The notes beneath the pieces were generated by a model. It was not told where the DNA came from and ran no database searches. It saw only the letters and a list, made by a program, of their open reading frames with translations. The position numbers were made by a program, and so were the translations under genes. Below are positions 34,670 through 43,492 of a DNA stretch of 64,000 nucleotides, piece after piece. Source of the DNA: Pseudoalteromonas shioyasakiensis (GTDB lineage: Bacteria; Pseudomonadota; Gammaproteobacteria; Enterobacterales; Alteromonadaceae); contig NZ_LRUE01000024.1 of assembly GCF_001550135.1 (NCBI RefSeq), positions 453,187 to 517,186 of the forward strand, written 5' to 3'. Within the stretch, counting starts at the first letter, position 1. Each line of letters opens with the position of its first letter.

Positions 34670-37264
34670 GTGTTAGCTAAAAATTTTAAGAAAAGCTTAT
34701 TAGCAGTTAATATCGGCCTCGTAATGAGTGCTGGGTTCACTGGCGCTGCATACGCAGCAGAAGAAACTAAAGTTCAAGAAGATGTTGAAGTAATTGAAGT
34801 TCGCGGTATTCGCCGTTCACTTGAAGCTTCAATGAATACTAAGCGCTTTGCTGACAGCGTTGTCGATGCTGTTTCTGCAGAAGACATCGGTAAGTTTCCT
34901 GATGGCGATGTAGGTGAAGCACTTGGTCGTATTTCAGGTGTTGCTGTTAACCGTCAATTCGGTCAAGGTCAGCAAGTGTCTATTCGTGGTGCTTCAAGCC
35001 AATTAACACGCACACTTTTAAACGGTCAAACTGTTGCATCAACAGGTTGGTATGACCAACAATCAATCGACCGTAGCTTCAACTACACGCTTTTACCACC
35101 TGAATTAGTTGGTGAAATCCAAGTTTATAAATCTTCTCAAGCTGACGTTGTAGAAGGTGGTGTTGGTGGTACAGTTATTGTTAACACTCGTAAGCCACTT
35201 GATCTTGACGCTGGTACAACTTTCTTAAGTGCAAAAGGCGATTACGGCACAATCTCTGAAGAAACAGACCCTCAAGTTTCTGGCTTATTTAGCTGGAAAA
35301 ATGACGAAGAAACATTCGGTTTATTAGGTTCAGTATCTTGGGCTGAAACAAACTACCAACGTAACGGTATCGAATCACTGATCGGTTGGGGTGATATTGT
35401 TCCTACTACGTTCCAACAAGAGCGTGAGCGTACAGCATTAAATGCAACTTTCCAGTATCGTCCTACAGAAAACCTAGAGCTAGGTTTAAACATCATGAGC
35501 CTTGAGTTAGATGCAAACAATGCAAATACCTCAAACTTCGTAATGTTCCCTGACGACAAAGAAGCAGCTTGTGAGCAAACAAATGCATCAGGTACATGTA
35601 CTTTCTACCGTCGTACTGGTGAAGGTGTAAACCCAGGTTGGACTCAAACTTGGGCACGTATCGCAAGCATGTCATCTGACACTGCTGATTTTAGCCTTAA
35701 ATACGAAGGTGAAAACTTCACATTAAAAGGTCGTTTCGGTACAACTGAATCAGAAGGTGGTACAGACCTAACTGCAAACTACGGTAACTTCATCGGCGTT
35801 CCATCTGATTACGCTGGTACTTATGATGCTACTGGTGATGTGATCAAAATTGATATCAATAACAAATACTTTGAAGCATCAGATTTTGCAGGTCCATTAT
35901 CTCCTGCTGGTTGGGCACTTAAAAAGCAACCTAACACAGATGAAGAAACTTACGCACAGTTAGACCTTTCATTCCCTGTTGATTTTGGTGCTATCACAGC
36001 AATCAAAACAGGTTTCCGTTGGGCTGACCATGAAGTAAAACAAGAGACTTACTCAACTACTTTAGTTGATACATTACCAAGTGGTGATGGTGAGACTTAC
36101 TACTCAGGTACAATGTCATCAGGTGCAGGTTTCACTTTACCTGAGCCAGATTTTGACAAAATGGTAGCTGATGCACGTGCTGCAATTGCAAGCTTCGATA
36201 ATGATTCAGCTGTATACCGCTCAGGTTACGGTACAATCGAAGAAGAAAACTTCGCAGTTTACGCAATGGCTGAGTTCTCTGCAGAATCTATCCGCGGTAA
36301 CTTCGGTTTACGTTATATCTCTACAGATGCAGAATCAGATTACTACGGTTTTGCAAATGGTGAGTACGAAAGTTCACTAAGCACAGATAAAGCGAGCTAC
36401 AACGACGTATTACCTAGCATCAATATCGCATTCGATTTAGCTGAAGATGTAATTTTACGTACCTCTGCTGCACAAGTTATTGCACGTCCTAACTACACAG
36501 ATATGTTCTCTGCATCATCTTTTGCAGGTTACGCTGATGGTACAGCAAATAACGAAGTACTAACTAAAGGTAACGTAGGCCTTAACCCATTCAAAGCAAC
36601 TCAAGCTGATTTAGGTATCGAGTGGTACTTTGATGGTGACGGTATGGTAAGTGCAACTTACTTCTTCAAAGACATCACATCATTTGTTACTTCAAGCCAA
36701 ATCTTGAATCAACAAATCGGTGTTGTAGACCCAGATACTCAAGGTGATAACTGGACGCTATCTACTAAGCTTAATGCAAGTGGTGGCCAAATCGAAGGTA
36801 TCGAGCTACAAATTCAAGATGGCTTTGACAGTGGCTTTGGTTATTCAGCAAACTACACATTCGTAGATGCACCATCAGAAGCTGAAAACTACCCAGATAT
36901 GATCCCATTATTCTCAGATTCGTCTAAGCATACTGTGAACTTAGTGGGTTACTATGAAACAGATACTTACTCAGCACGTTTAGCTTATAACTGGCGTTCA
37001 GAGTACATGATCCGTGAGCTACCTGGTTTCTACGGTAACCGTGAGCACCAATCATACGGTACGCTTGATTTCAGTGCTAACTACAGCGTAACTGATAACA
37101 TTGACGTAACGTTTGAAGCTGTTAACTTAACTGAAGAAGACAGCGTACAAATCGGTGTTGCTCCTTCTGATGCAGAAGTAGTTCCTGAGCTTCGTAACGG
37201 CTACCCAGCATGGAGCTTTGAAGGTGAAGCACGCTACAAGCTAGGTGTATCACTACGTTTCTAA
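34670..37264 (+). CDS. TonB-dependent receptor
   Basis: An 864-aa outer-membrane active transporter. GTG start behind AAGGGG, a signal peptide (to about A-Y-A-A), then V-E-V-I-E-V-R-G-I-R-R-S-L, a TonB-box/plug opening typical of carbohydrate-type receptors of Alteromonadales and xanthomonads. The plug contains F-P-D-G-D-V-G-E-A-L-G-R-I-S-G-V and the barrel ends in L-G-V-S-L-R-F with terminal Phe. Flanking halogenase-like and SapC genes, and LacI operators, suggest an oligosaccharide or glycan substrate, not determined. Confidence 0.93.
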   Translation: MLAKNFKKSLLAVNIGLVMSAGFTGAAYAAEETKVQEDVEVIEVRGIRRSLEASMNTKRFADSVVDAVSAEDIGKFPDGDVGEALGRISGVAVNRQFGQGQQVSIRGASSQLTRTLLNGQTVASTGWYDQQSIDRSFNYTLLPPELVGEIQVYKSSQADVVEGGVGGTVIVNTRKPLDLDAGTTFLSAKGDYGTISEETDPQVSGLFSWKNDEETFGLLGSVSWAETNYQRNGIESLIGWGDIVPTTFQQERERTALNATFQYRPTENLELGLNIMSLELDANNANTSNFVMFPDDKEAACEQTNASGTCTFYRRTGEGVNPGWTQTWARIASMSSDTADFSLKYEGENFTLKGRFGTTESEGGTDLTANYGNFIGVPSDYAGTYDATGDVIKIDINNKYFEASDFAGPLSPAGWALKKQPNTDEETYAQLDLSFPVDFGAITAIKTGFRWADHEVKQETYSTTLVDTLPSGDGETYYSGTMSSGAGFTLPEPDFDKMVADARAAIASFDNDSAVYRSGYGTIEEENFAVYAMAEFSAESIRGNFGLRYISTDAESDYYGFANGEYESSLSTDKASYNDVLPSINIAFDLAEDVILRTSAAQVIARPNYTDMFSASSFAGYADGTANNEVLTKGNVGLNPFKATQADLGIEWYFDGDGMVSATYFFKDITSFVTSSQILNQQIGVVDPDTQGDNWTLSTKLNASGGQIEGIELQIQDGFDSGFGYSANYTFVDAPSEAENYPDMIPLFSDSSKHTVNLVGYYETDTYSARLAYNWRSEYMIRELPGFYGNREHQSYGTLDFSANYSVTDNIDVTFEAVNLTEEDSVQIGVAPSDAEVVPELRNGYPAWSFEGEARYKLGVSLRF
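34852..34865. promoter_or_regulatory. Intragenic operator-like site O3 in receptor gene
   Basis: TGACAGCGTTGTCG matches O2 at 13 of 14 positions inside the receptor coding sequence, covering the codons for D-S-V-V. It lies 252 bp downstream of O2. It may be a functional auxiliary operator or chance from a conserved peptide. Confidence 0.4.
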
Positions 37265-37290
37265 TCTGATTTAGATAACGAAATTAAGAA

Positions 37291-37315
37291 AGCCCAGCTC
37301 GCACTGGGCTTTTTT
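37291..37315 (+). terminator. Terminator after receptor gene
   Basis: AGCCCAG, loop CTCGCA, CTGGGCT and six T. It limits read-through into the halogenase-like gene. Confidence 0.88.
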
Positions 37316-37322
37316 GTGAGTA

Positions 37323-37531
37323 ATACCAATCCGCAATAATACTTAGTCATTTTGAGGGATTAAACCTGTCGCTAACTGCGTTAAAAATTTCTGATTTACG
37401 ACTGCATGGATGCAGAAGGTAGAGCAATGCAGGAGCAATTGCCGAGCACAACTAAATAACGAAATTTTTGCCTTGTTATCAACGAGGTTTTCTTACCTCA
37501 AAATAGACTATTTAATTAAGCAAATTGGTAT
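37323..37531. repeat. MITE-like foldback element with ATACCAAT/ATTGGTAT ends
   Basis: A 209-bp non-coding segment starts ATACCAAT and ends ATTGGTAT. The two halves are imperfect inverted repeats over about 70 bp, sharing GC-n-n-AAT, TAGTC, TTTTGAGG, AAACCT and AAAATTTC blocks in the same order. This is the structure of a non-autonomous foldback or MITE element. No transposase gene is inside, and no clear target duplication is visible. Isolated ATACCAAT ends occur elsewhere at 14382 and 28472. Confidence 0.72.
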
Positions 37532-37549
37532 AAAAGTGGGCGAGTAAAA

Positions 37550-39061
37550 ATGATAAAAAAAATCGCAATTGTTGGTGGCGGAACAGCAGGTTGGTTAGCC
37601 GCTAACCATTTGGGTCATGCGCTTTTGCAAAGTGGTATTGAGATCACGTTAATCGAGTCTCCTAATATTGCCAGCATAGGTGTCGGTGAAGGTACTGTTC
37701 CTTCGATGCGCAACTCTTTGCAAAAGTTTGGTATCAGTGAAAGTGACTTTATCAATGAATGTGATGTTACTTTTAAGCAGTCAATCAAGTTTGTAAATTG
37801 GCTAGATAAACACAAACATGGTGCTAACTTTTACCATCATTTATTTGATCACCCACATATATTCGGTGAGGAGTTAACGCAGCAGTGGCTTGCTGAGGGT
37901 AACGGTAATGATTACGCCGAGTTTGTTTCTAAGCAACATGCGTGTTGTGAAAATAACCTAGCACCGAAAACAATTGCGACACCGCAATATGCAGGTATCA
38001 ATGGCTATGCCTATCATTTTGATGCTAAAAAGTTTGCTGCATTCTTAGGAAGCCATGCCACGCAACATTTTGCTGTAAAACACCTGTTTGCAGAAATTAA
38101 AGATGTCAGCTGTGATGAGCAAGGTTTTATTACACACCTAATCGACTCAGAGGGTAACGCCTTAGAGTTTGACTTTATTATTGATTGCTCCGGTTTTTCG
38201 GCTGCCTTTATTGGGCAAAAACTAGGGGTGGGCTTTGTTGATAAGTCAGATAGTTTATTAACTGATACTGCAATCACATTGCAAGTACCGACACAAAACG
38301 ATGATGAAATACCGCCTTACACTATTGCTACAGCACACCAAGCTGGTTGGATCTGGGATATTGCGCTCACAGAGCGAAGAGGAGTGGGGTTTGTTTATTC
38401 ATCTAAGTATATGAGTGATGAGCAAGCACACGCTAAATTGCATCATTATTTAGGTAATAAATTTGAGCACTTAACGCCAAGAAAGATCCCGATGAAAGTA
38501 GGGCACAGAGAAAAAATGTGGCACAAAAACTGTGTCGCTATAGGGTTGTCGCAAGGATTTGTTGAGCCACTTGAAGCAACTGCCATCTTAATTGCAGACT
38601 TTTCTGCGGGGTTATTAGCAAAGCGTTTTCCGCGTACCCGAGATGACATTAACTTAGTTGCTGATGATTATAATCAGCAGGTGAATTATGTATGGCAACA
38701 AACGTTCGATTTTATAAAAATGCATTACTGTATTTCGGATAGAACTGATTCGGCTTTTTGGCGTGATAACAAAAAAACCGACCAGTTATCAGAAAAACTA
38801 AAAAATAACCTAGCACGCTGGCAGCGCTTTACACCAGTACGCGAAGACTTTGCCAGTAAGTTTGATTTATTCGACTTAGAAAACTACTTATATGTATTGT
38901 TTGGTATGCATTATGTACCCACCAAGCAGCAATCTAAGCAGAGCGACAACCAACAAGTTGCTGAATTTAAACAGCAGCGCGTCAATCAGCTATTAAGCGA
39001 GCTACCTAAACACAGAGAGCTGTTAAATAAAATAAAGAAATTTGGCTTACAGAAAAACTAA
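37550..39061 (+). CDS. Tryptophan-halogenase-family flavoprotein
   Basis: The 503-aa protein matches the FAD-dependent tryptophan halogenase family: G-G-G-T-A-G-W-L-A-A-N at residues 9-19, and A-G-W-I-W-D-I-A near 263-270, where true halogenases have WxWxIP. The Pro is replaced by Ala. Such genes are common beside TonB-dependent receptors for glycans, and their chemistry there is unknown; halogenation should not be assumed. The MITE-like element lies between it and the receptor gene. Confidence 0.85.
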   Translation: MIKKIAIVGGGTAGWLAANHLGHALLQSGIEITLIESPNIASIGVGEGTVPSMRNSLQKFGISESDFINECDVTFKQSIKFVNWLDKHKHGANFYHHLFDHPHIFGEELTQQWLAEGNGNDYAEFVSKQHACCENNLAPKTIATPQYAGINGYAYHFDAKKFAAFLGSHATQHFAVKHLFAEIKDVSCDEQGFITHLIDSEGNALEFDFIIDCSGFSAAFIGQKLGVGFVDKSDSLLTDTAITLQVPTQNDDEIPPYTIATAHQAGWIWDIALTERRGVGFVYSSKYMSDEQAHAKLHHYLGNKFEHLTPRKIPMKVGHREKMWHKNCVAIGLSQGFVEPLEATAILIADFSAGLLAKRFPRTRDDINLVADDYNQQVNYVWQQTFDFIKMHYCISDRTDSAFWRDNKKTDQLSEKLKNNLARWQRFTPVREDFASKFDLFDLENYLYVLFGMHYVPTKQQSKQSDNQQVAEFKQQRVNQLLSELPKHRELLNKIKKFGLQKN

Positions 39062-39099
39062 CTTTATTAACTGAGCTGGCTAAAAAAGTATTAGCCAGC

Positions 39100-39810
39100 T
39101 TAGCTAATTCTAAAAAACGAAGAGATAGATAAACGGCTGTTGCTTATATCATTGCTGTACCCTTTGTGATTAAAAAGAGCTGCGCTATGCAATAGGTTGC
39201 TCTTATAAATTACGAGCCTATTTACCTTCGCTTCAATATCCACTACTTTTTCAAAAAGCCCTGTTGTTTCATTTAAATAGCCTTGATGAGTTGCGCTGTA
39301 TTTTTCAGTATCAGCAATCATGTTATGCACGCTATTTCGGTTATCAGCTGTCACTTTAATAATATTCTCAGGCAGGTATTTGTATATGCCTGTGCCGCCC
39401 CATTCTTTAGGAGACAAATAATGCACTGCTGCAAATGTTTTATCATCCGTTGAATCAATATGTGGCATACGCTGCAAGGTATTTAATTCATTCGCATTTT
39501 GAGTAACTAATGAAAGCTTACAGCGATGAAGATATAAATTATTTTCACCGCTTGTAATGATCCCTTGCTCTAAAAGCTCGTTAAGTAGCTGCTCAAAAGC
39601 TCGGTAGTAAGGCGCAGGCATTTCATCTCGTTTGCCAGGGTATAGAGTGCCATCGCTGCCAAAAGGCTGGAAATAGGCTGTCTCTGTGGCAAATTGATAA
39701 ACTGGCTCAAGGTTGTGTAAAAAGTCATCAATAATAATAACCGTCTCATTAATTTCACCAATAAACACTTGGCTTATTTTATAGTCTTTATTTAATTGAT
39801 AGCCTTCCAT
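39100..39810 (-). CDS. DUF6445-type putative oxygenase-like protein
   Basis: A 236-aa protein with P-H-I-D-S near residue 130, V-H-Y-L-S, W-G-G-T-G-I-Y and Y-K-S-N-L-L-H-S-A near the C-terminus. The H-x-D ... H order with a following N-S-R-L-S resembles 2-oxoglutarate/Fe(II) oxygenase-like folds and the DUF6445 family, which is regularly found with halogenase-like and SapC genes. ATG at 39810 with AAGG upstream is chosen. It is transcribed opposite to its neighbours, unlike many such clusters. Confidence 0.72.
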   Translation of the reverse strand: MEGYQLNKDYKISQVFIGEINETVIIIDDFLHNLEPVYQFATETAYFQPFGSDGTLYPGKRDEMPAPYYRAFEQLLNELLEQGIITSGENNLYLHRCKLSLVTQNANELNTLQRMPHIDSTDDKTFAAVHYLSPKEWGGTGIYKYLPENIIKVTADNRNSVHNMIADTEKYSATHQGYLNETTGLFEKVVDIEAKVNRLVIYKSNLLHSAALFNHKGYSNDISNSRLSISSFFRIS

Positions 39811-40055
39811 CACTTGCCTTAATTTTGTCCATGATATTTTGAATATACTAACAAAAATAGTGGCTTATGCGTGATAATATTTACCTACTAATCGTTTGTT
39901 TTTTCATCGCTAGGGGTTAATTAGCAGGGTGGGTAAATTTGTTAATTTATAATGTACAAACTGCCACAAAATTTTCACTTCCTTTTTGTTGCCAAAACCT
40001 ATAGGCTTTGGGCACTAACAGCAAAAACATATTATAAAATTAATGGAGCAGTATC

Positions 40056-40760
40056 ATGGCGGAGCAACAAGTACAGCCTTTACATAACGAAAAACATGCC
40101 AACACTAAAATTCAAAATGGCATCAACATTGAGTTCATGAAAACTCAGCACTTAGTACCTGTGGTTGCACACGAATTTGCACGCATCGCAAATGAATTCC
40201 CAATGGCATTTGTTAAAAACAACGAATCAGGTCAATTCCAAGCAGTTGCTTTATTTGGTCTAGAGCCAGGCGAGAACCTTTTCATTCAAGACGACAAATG
40301 GACAGCTGCATTTGCACCTATGTCTATGACTCGTTACCCACTAGGTCTTGTTAAGCACCCAGAAGCTGACCAATTTGGTATCGTAATCGACGAAGCAAGC
40401 CCACTTGTAAGCGAAGAAACAGGTAATGCACTTTTCGAAAACGGTGAAGAAACTGAATACCTTAAGCGTCGTAAAGAAGCACTTGTTTCTTTCATCGAGT
40501 TCTCTCAGGTAACTGAAGCATTCACTAAGTACCTTGCAGATAAAGAACTACTAGTAGCTCAAACGCTAACTGTAGAAATCAAAGGTGAGAAAAAAGACAT
40601 CAACGGTATCTACCTTGTTGACGAGAAAAAACTTAACTCACTAAGCGATGAAGAGTTCTTAGACCTTCGTAAGCGTGGCTACTTAGCACCTATCTACTCT
40701 TTCTTAACGTCTACTCATCAAGTAGCACGTTTAGCACGTTTAAAAGCAGCTAAAGCTTAA
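40056..40760 (+). CDS. SapC family protein
   Basis: A 234-aa protein matching the SapC family, with A-H-E-F-A-R-I-A-N-E-F-P-M-A-F near residues 39-53, G-E-N-L-F and R-Y-P-L-G-L. The family name comes from Campylobacter S-layer-linked genes, but in Alteromonadales and Caulobacterales it is linked to TonB-dependent receptor clusters, function unknown. A GGAGCAG ribosome-binding site precedes the ATG and a strong terminator follows. Codon use looks like that of a well-expressed gene. Confidence 0.85.
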   Translation: MAEQQVQPLHNEKHANTKIQNGINIEFMKTQHLVPVVAHEFARIANEFPMAFVKNNESGQFQAVALFGLEPGENLFIQDDKWTAAFAPMSMTRYPLGLVKHPEADQFGIVIDEASPLVSEETGNALFENGEETEYLKRRKEALVSFIEFSQVTEAFTKYLADKELLVAQTLTVEIKGEKKDINGIYLVDEKKLNSLSDEEFLDLRKRGYLAPIYSFLTSTHQVARLARLKAAKA

Positions 40761-40773
40761 TTTTAAACAGCTG

Positions 40774-40800
40774 AAAAAAGCGCCATTTGGCGCTTTTTTT
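40774..40800 (+). terminator. Terminator after sapC-like gene
   Basis: AAAAAAGCGCC, loop of four, GGCGCTTTTTTT. Confidence 0.9.
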
Positions 40801-40884
40801 GTTTCTTTCGTCGGTTAAAGCTTGAAATGCAGCGCCGAATTATTCACATTGGGCTTACAAACTAAAATAAATATAAGTGCCCCT

Positions 40885-41919
40885 ATGTTAAAAACATTAC
40901 TCACCTCAGCCATTGCGCTAAGCGCATTATCATTTAGTACTTTCAGCCACAGTAGTGATCAACCTTTCGCTATCGCCATTCATGGTGGTGCAGGAACGAT
41001 TGAAAAGAGCCGCTTCACGCCAGAGCAAGAAAAAGCTTACCGTGCAAAACTAAAAGAGGCCGTTGAAACAGGCTATGCCGTGCTTGAAAAGGGTGGTGAG
41101 AGCCTAGATTCTATCACTGCGGCAATTAATGTGCTGGAGAACTCGCCGTATTTCAACGCTGGTCGCGGTGCTGTATATACTTATGACGGTGCACATGAGC
41201 TTGACGCATCGATTATGGATGGTCGTACACGCCAAGCTGGAGCTGTTGCTGGGGTTAAACACATTGAAAACCCAATTAACTTGGCGCGCTTAGTGATGGA
41301 AAAATCAGTGCATGTTATGCTCAGCGGCCAAGGTGCTGAAGAGTTTGCAAAAACTCAAGGTATGCCGCTGGTTGAAAACAACCTATTTGATACTGAGCAC
41401 CGTTATAAAGCCTTATTAAAAGCAAAAGAAAAGCTCGATAAACAAAAAGTAACTAGCAAAGACTACCAAGCTGCACACAAAGCCCTGCCGGTTAATTACA
41501 AAATGGGCACTGTCGGTGCAGTTGCACTTGATAAAAACGGTAATATCGCCGCAGGTACCTCTACAGGTGGCATGACAGCAAAACGTTTTGGCCGTGTGGG
41601 CGATTCACCAGTGATTGGTGCAGGTACCTTTGCTGAAAACGAATCATGTGCAGTATCTGCGACAGGCCATGGCGAGTACTTTATTCGCTACAATGTGGCA
41701 GCTGATATTTGTGCTCGCGTAAAATACCAAGGTAAAACCATTGTGGAAGCGGGGAACGAAGTGATCCACGATGTATTAATGCCTATAGGTGGCACAGGCG
41801 GTGTGATCATTATTGATGCTAAAGGTAACATCAGCTTGCCGTTTAACACCGCAGGTATGTACCGTGCGAGTAAATCAAATACATCACCAACGTATGTGGG
41901 TATTTTTAAAGACGAGTAA
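40885..41919 (+). CDS. iaaA: Isoaspartyl peptidase / L-asparaginase, Ntn hydrolase
   Basis: The 344-aa proenzyme starts with a signal peptide (M-L-K-T-L-L-T-S...H-S-S), then H-G-G-A-G-T-I and Y-F-N-A-G-R-G-A. The autocleavage site is M-G-T-V-G-A, where the Thr becomes the N-terminal nucleophile, with G-T-S-T-G-G-M following. The family removes isoaspartyl residues or deamidates asparagine. A signal peptide points to the periplasm, unlike E. coli IaaA. ATG at 40885 is chosen since the longer frame has no leader. Confidence 0.9.
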   Translation: MLKTLLTSAIALSALSFSTFSHSSDQPFAIAIHGGAGTIEKSRFTPEQEKAYRAKLKEAVETGYAVLEKGGESLDSITAAINVLENSPYFNAGRGAVYTYDGAHELDASIMDGRTRQAGAVAGVKHIENPINLARLVMEKSVHVMLSGQGAEEFAKTQGMPLVENNLFDTEHRYKALLKAKEKLDKQKVTSKDYQAAHKALPVNYKMGTVGAVALDKNGNIAAGTSTGGMTAKRFGRVGDSPVIGAGTFAENESCAVSATGHGEYFIRYNVAADICARVKYQGKTIVEAGNEVIHDVLMPIGGTGGVIIIDAKGNISLPFNTAGMYRASKSNTSPTYVGIFKDE

Positions 41920-41940
41920 TTATCTGTAACGAATCTTCAG

Positions 41941-41979
41941 ACAATAAAAAACCGAGTTCACAACTCGGTTTTTTATTGT
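41941..41979. terminator. Bidirectional terminator, iaaA-like gene and queF
   Basis: An 18-bp perfect stem (arms starting ACAATAAAAAACCGAG) around a 3-nt loop, with A and T tracts suitable in both directions. Confidence 0.9.
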
Positions 41980-41987
41980 CACCAAAG

Positions 41988-42833
41988 TTATTGGCGATTA
42001 ATTTTTACCTTGAAGGGTGTTTCATCTTGATTCGTTGAGCGATAAGGGTTGATATCTAAACCACCACGGCGTGTATAACGGGCATACACTTCTAGCTCTT
42101 CGAGGTTTAACTGCTGCATTAAATCGCAGTAGATACGCTCTACACATTGCTCATGAAACTCATTGTGAGTTCGAAACGAAATTAAGTATTTTAATAAGGC
42201 TTCATGGCAAATTGCTTGGCCTTTATAACGTATAATTACACTCGCCCAATCAGGCTGTGAGGTGATCAAACAGTTCGATTTTAGTAAGTGACTGTGTAGG
42301 GTTTCTGAGACAATCTCATCACCATTATGGCGAAGTGAGCTTGCATCAATATCATAGCTGGTGATTTCGATATCAAGATCATCAATACATTCGCCCGGTA
42401 ACGCTGAAAATGGCAAACAATTGAAATCATCTGCTTGGTATAAAGTAACGACCACCGGTGCATTTACCGCAGCGGATAAGTCTTTACTCAGTGCTTGGTG
42501 AACGTCATCTAGCGTCTCAAAGCGTGTTTGATTAAAGCTATTTAGGTACAGTTTGAATGACTTTGACTCAATGATATGGCTGCTCTGACAAGGAAATACA
42601 AATGTTGCGACAGCGACCATTGGCTTACCCTTGCTATTTAGCCACGATAATTCATAGCCAGTCCAAATATCTTGGCCTTTAAACGGTAAGTTATCTTCGC
42701 TAACACCTAATGCATCACGGTTTAATTTACGGGCAATAGGAAACAGTAAACTTGGTGTGTAGGTATCTATATACTCTGTGCTTTTACCAAGAACACTGTT
42801 TTTCAGTTCGGGTGAGTTGCTGTAATCTGTCAT
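41988..42833 (-). CDS. queF: NADPH-dependent 7-cyano-7-deazaguanine reductase
   Basis: A 281-aa enzyme of the long QueF type that reduces preQ0 to preQ1. The catalytic Cys lies in S-N-C-L-I-T-S-Q-P-D-W near residue 188, and E-S-K-S-F-K-L-Y-L-N-S-F is the substrate-binding T-fold strand. It continues the pathway of queC and queE. The divergent neighbour syd is the same as in E. coli. Confidence 0.96.
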   Translation of the reverse strand: MTDYSNSPELKNSVLGKSTEYIDTYTPSLLFPIARKLNRDALGVSEDNLPFKGQDIWTGYELSWLNSKGKPMVAVATFVFPCQSSHIIESKSFKLYLNSFNQTRFETLDDVHQALSKDLSAAVNAPVVVTLYQADDFNCLPFSALPGECIDDLDIEITSYDIDASSLRHNGDEIVSETLHSHLLKSNCLITSQPDWASVIIRYKGQAICHEALLKYLISFRTHNEFHEQCVERIYCDLMQQLNLEELEVYARYTRRGGLDINPYRSTNQDETPFKVKINRQ

Positions 42834-42892
42834 CTTTACACTTTTGTAGTTACAATGGCGGCATTATACCTAAAGCCAATGAGTTTCGCAGT

Positions 42893-43432
42893 ATGTCTGT
42901 TTCTACAAAACTAGATAAGTTACATCAAGCATTTAGTGAAAAATGCCTCGAACGCACAGGAAAGCTTCCTGTTATTGAACATGATACAGCGTGGCCAAGT
43001 CCATGTGAGCAGGGCGAAGTCGATGAGCAGGGGCTTATTCAGTGGTGTGCAGTTCCACAACAACCTGCTAGCAGTTTAGAAGACTTAGCCAAGGCGCTAG
43101 AGCTATCGTTTCCTGAAGATTTAAGCCCATTGTTTGGTCATGTCTATGCGGGTAATTTGTTATTGAGTGTTGATGATCATCACATTGAACTGCTACAAGC
43201 ATGGAATGAAGATGATTTTAGCCGCTTACAGCAAAATATTACCGGTCACGTGTTAATGAAGCGCAAGCTAAAGCAGCCAGAAACCGTATTTATTGGTCTT
43301 ACAGAGCAAGATGATCTGCTGATCACTGTATTAGTCGAAAGCGGTGAGGTTTGCTTAGAGTATGTGGGTAAAAAACCACATCATGTGCTAGCGAATAGCA
43401 TCAGTGAGTTTTTAGACAAAGTAACGGTGTAA
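42893..43432 (+). CDS. syd: SecY-interacting protein Syd
   Basis: A 179-aa protein that binds SecY and monitors translocon assembly at the cytoplasmic face. It has W-P-S-P-C near residue 32 and L-F-G-H-V-Y-A-G-N-L near 80, matching Syd in length and order. ATG at 42893 is used; the long 5' extension in frame is not family sequence. Divergent from queF. Confidence 0.9.
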   Translation: MSVSTKLDKLHQAFSEKCLERTGKLPVIEHDTAWPSPCEQGEVDEQGLIQWCAVPQQPASSLEDLAKALELSFPEDLSPLFGHVYAGNLLLSVDDHHIELLQAWNEDDFSRLQQNITGHVLMKRKLKQPETVFIGLTEQDDLLITVLVESGEVCLEYVGKKPHHVLANSISEFLDKVTV

Positions 43433-43444
43433 ATTCAATAAGTA

Positions 43445-43464
43445 AAAGGGGCGGTTGCCCCTTT
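43445..43464. terminator. Hairpin between syd and Zn-ribbon gene
   Basis: AAAGGGGC, loop GGTT, GCCCCTTT. Its symmetry suits the two converging genes. Confidence 0.75.
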
Positions 43465-43492
43465 CGTGTATCTGGTTATTACCTTTATTAGG

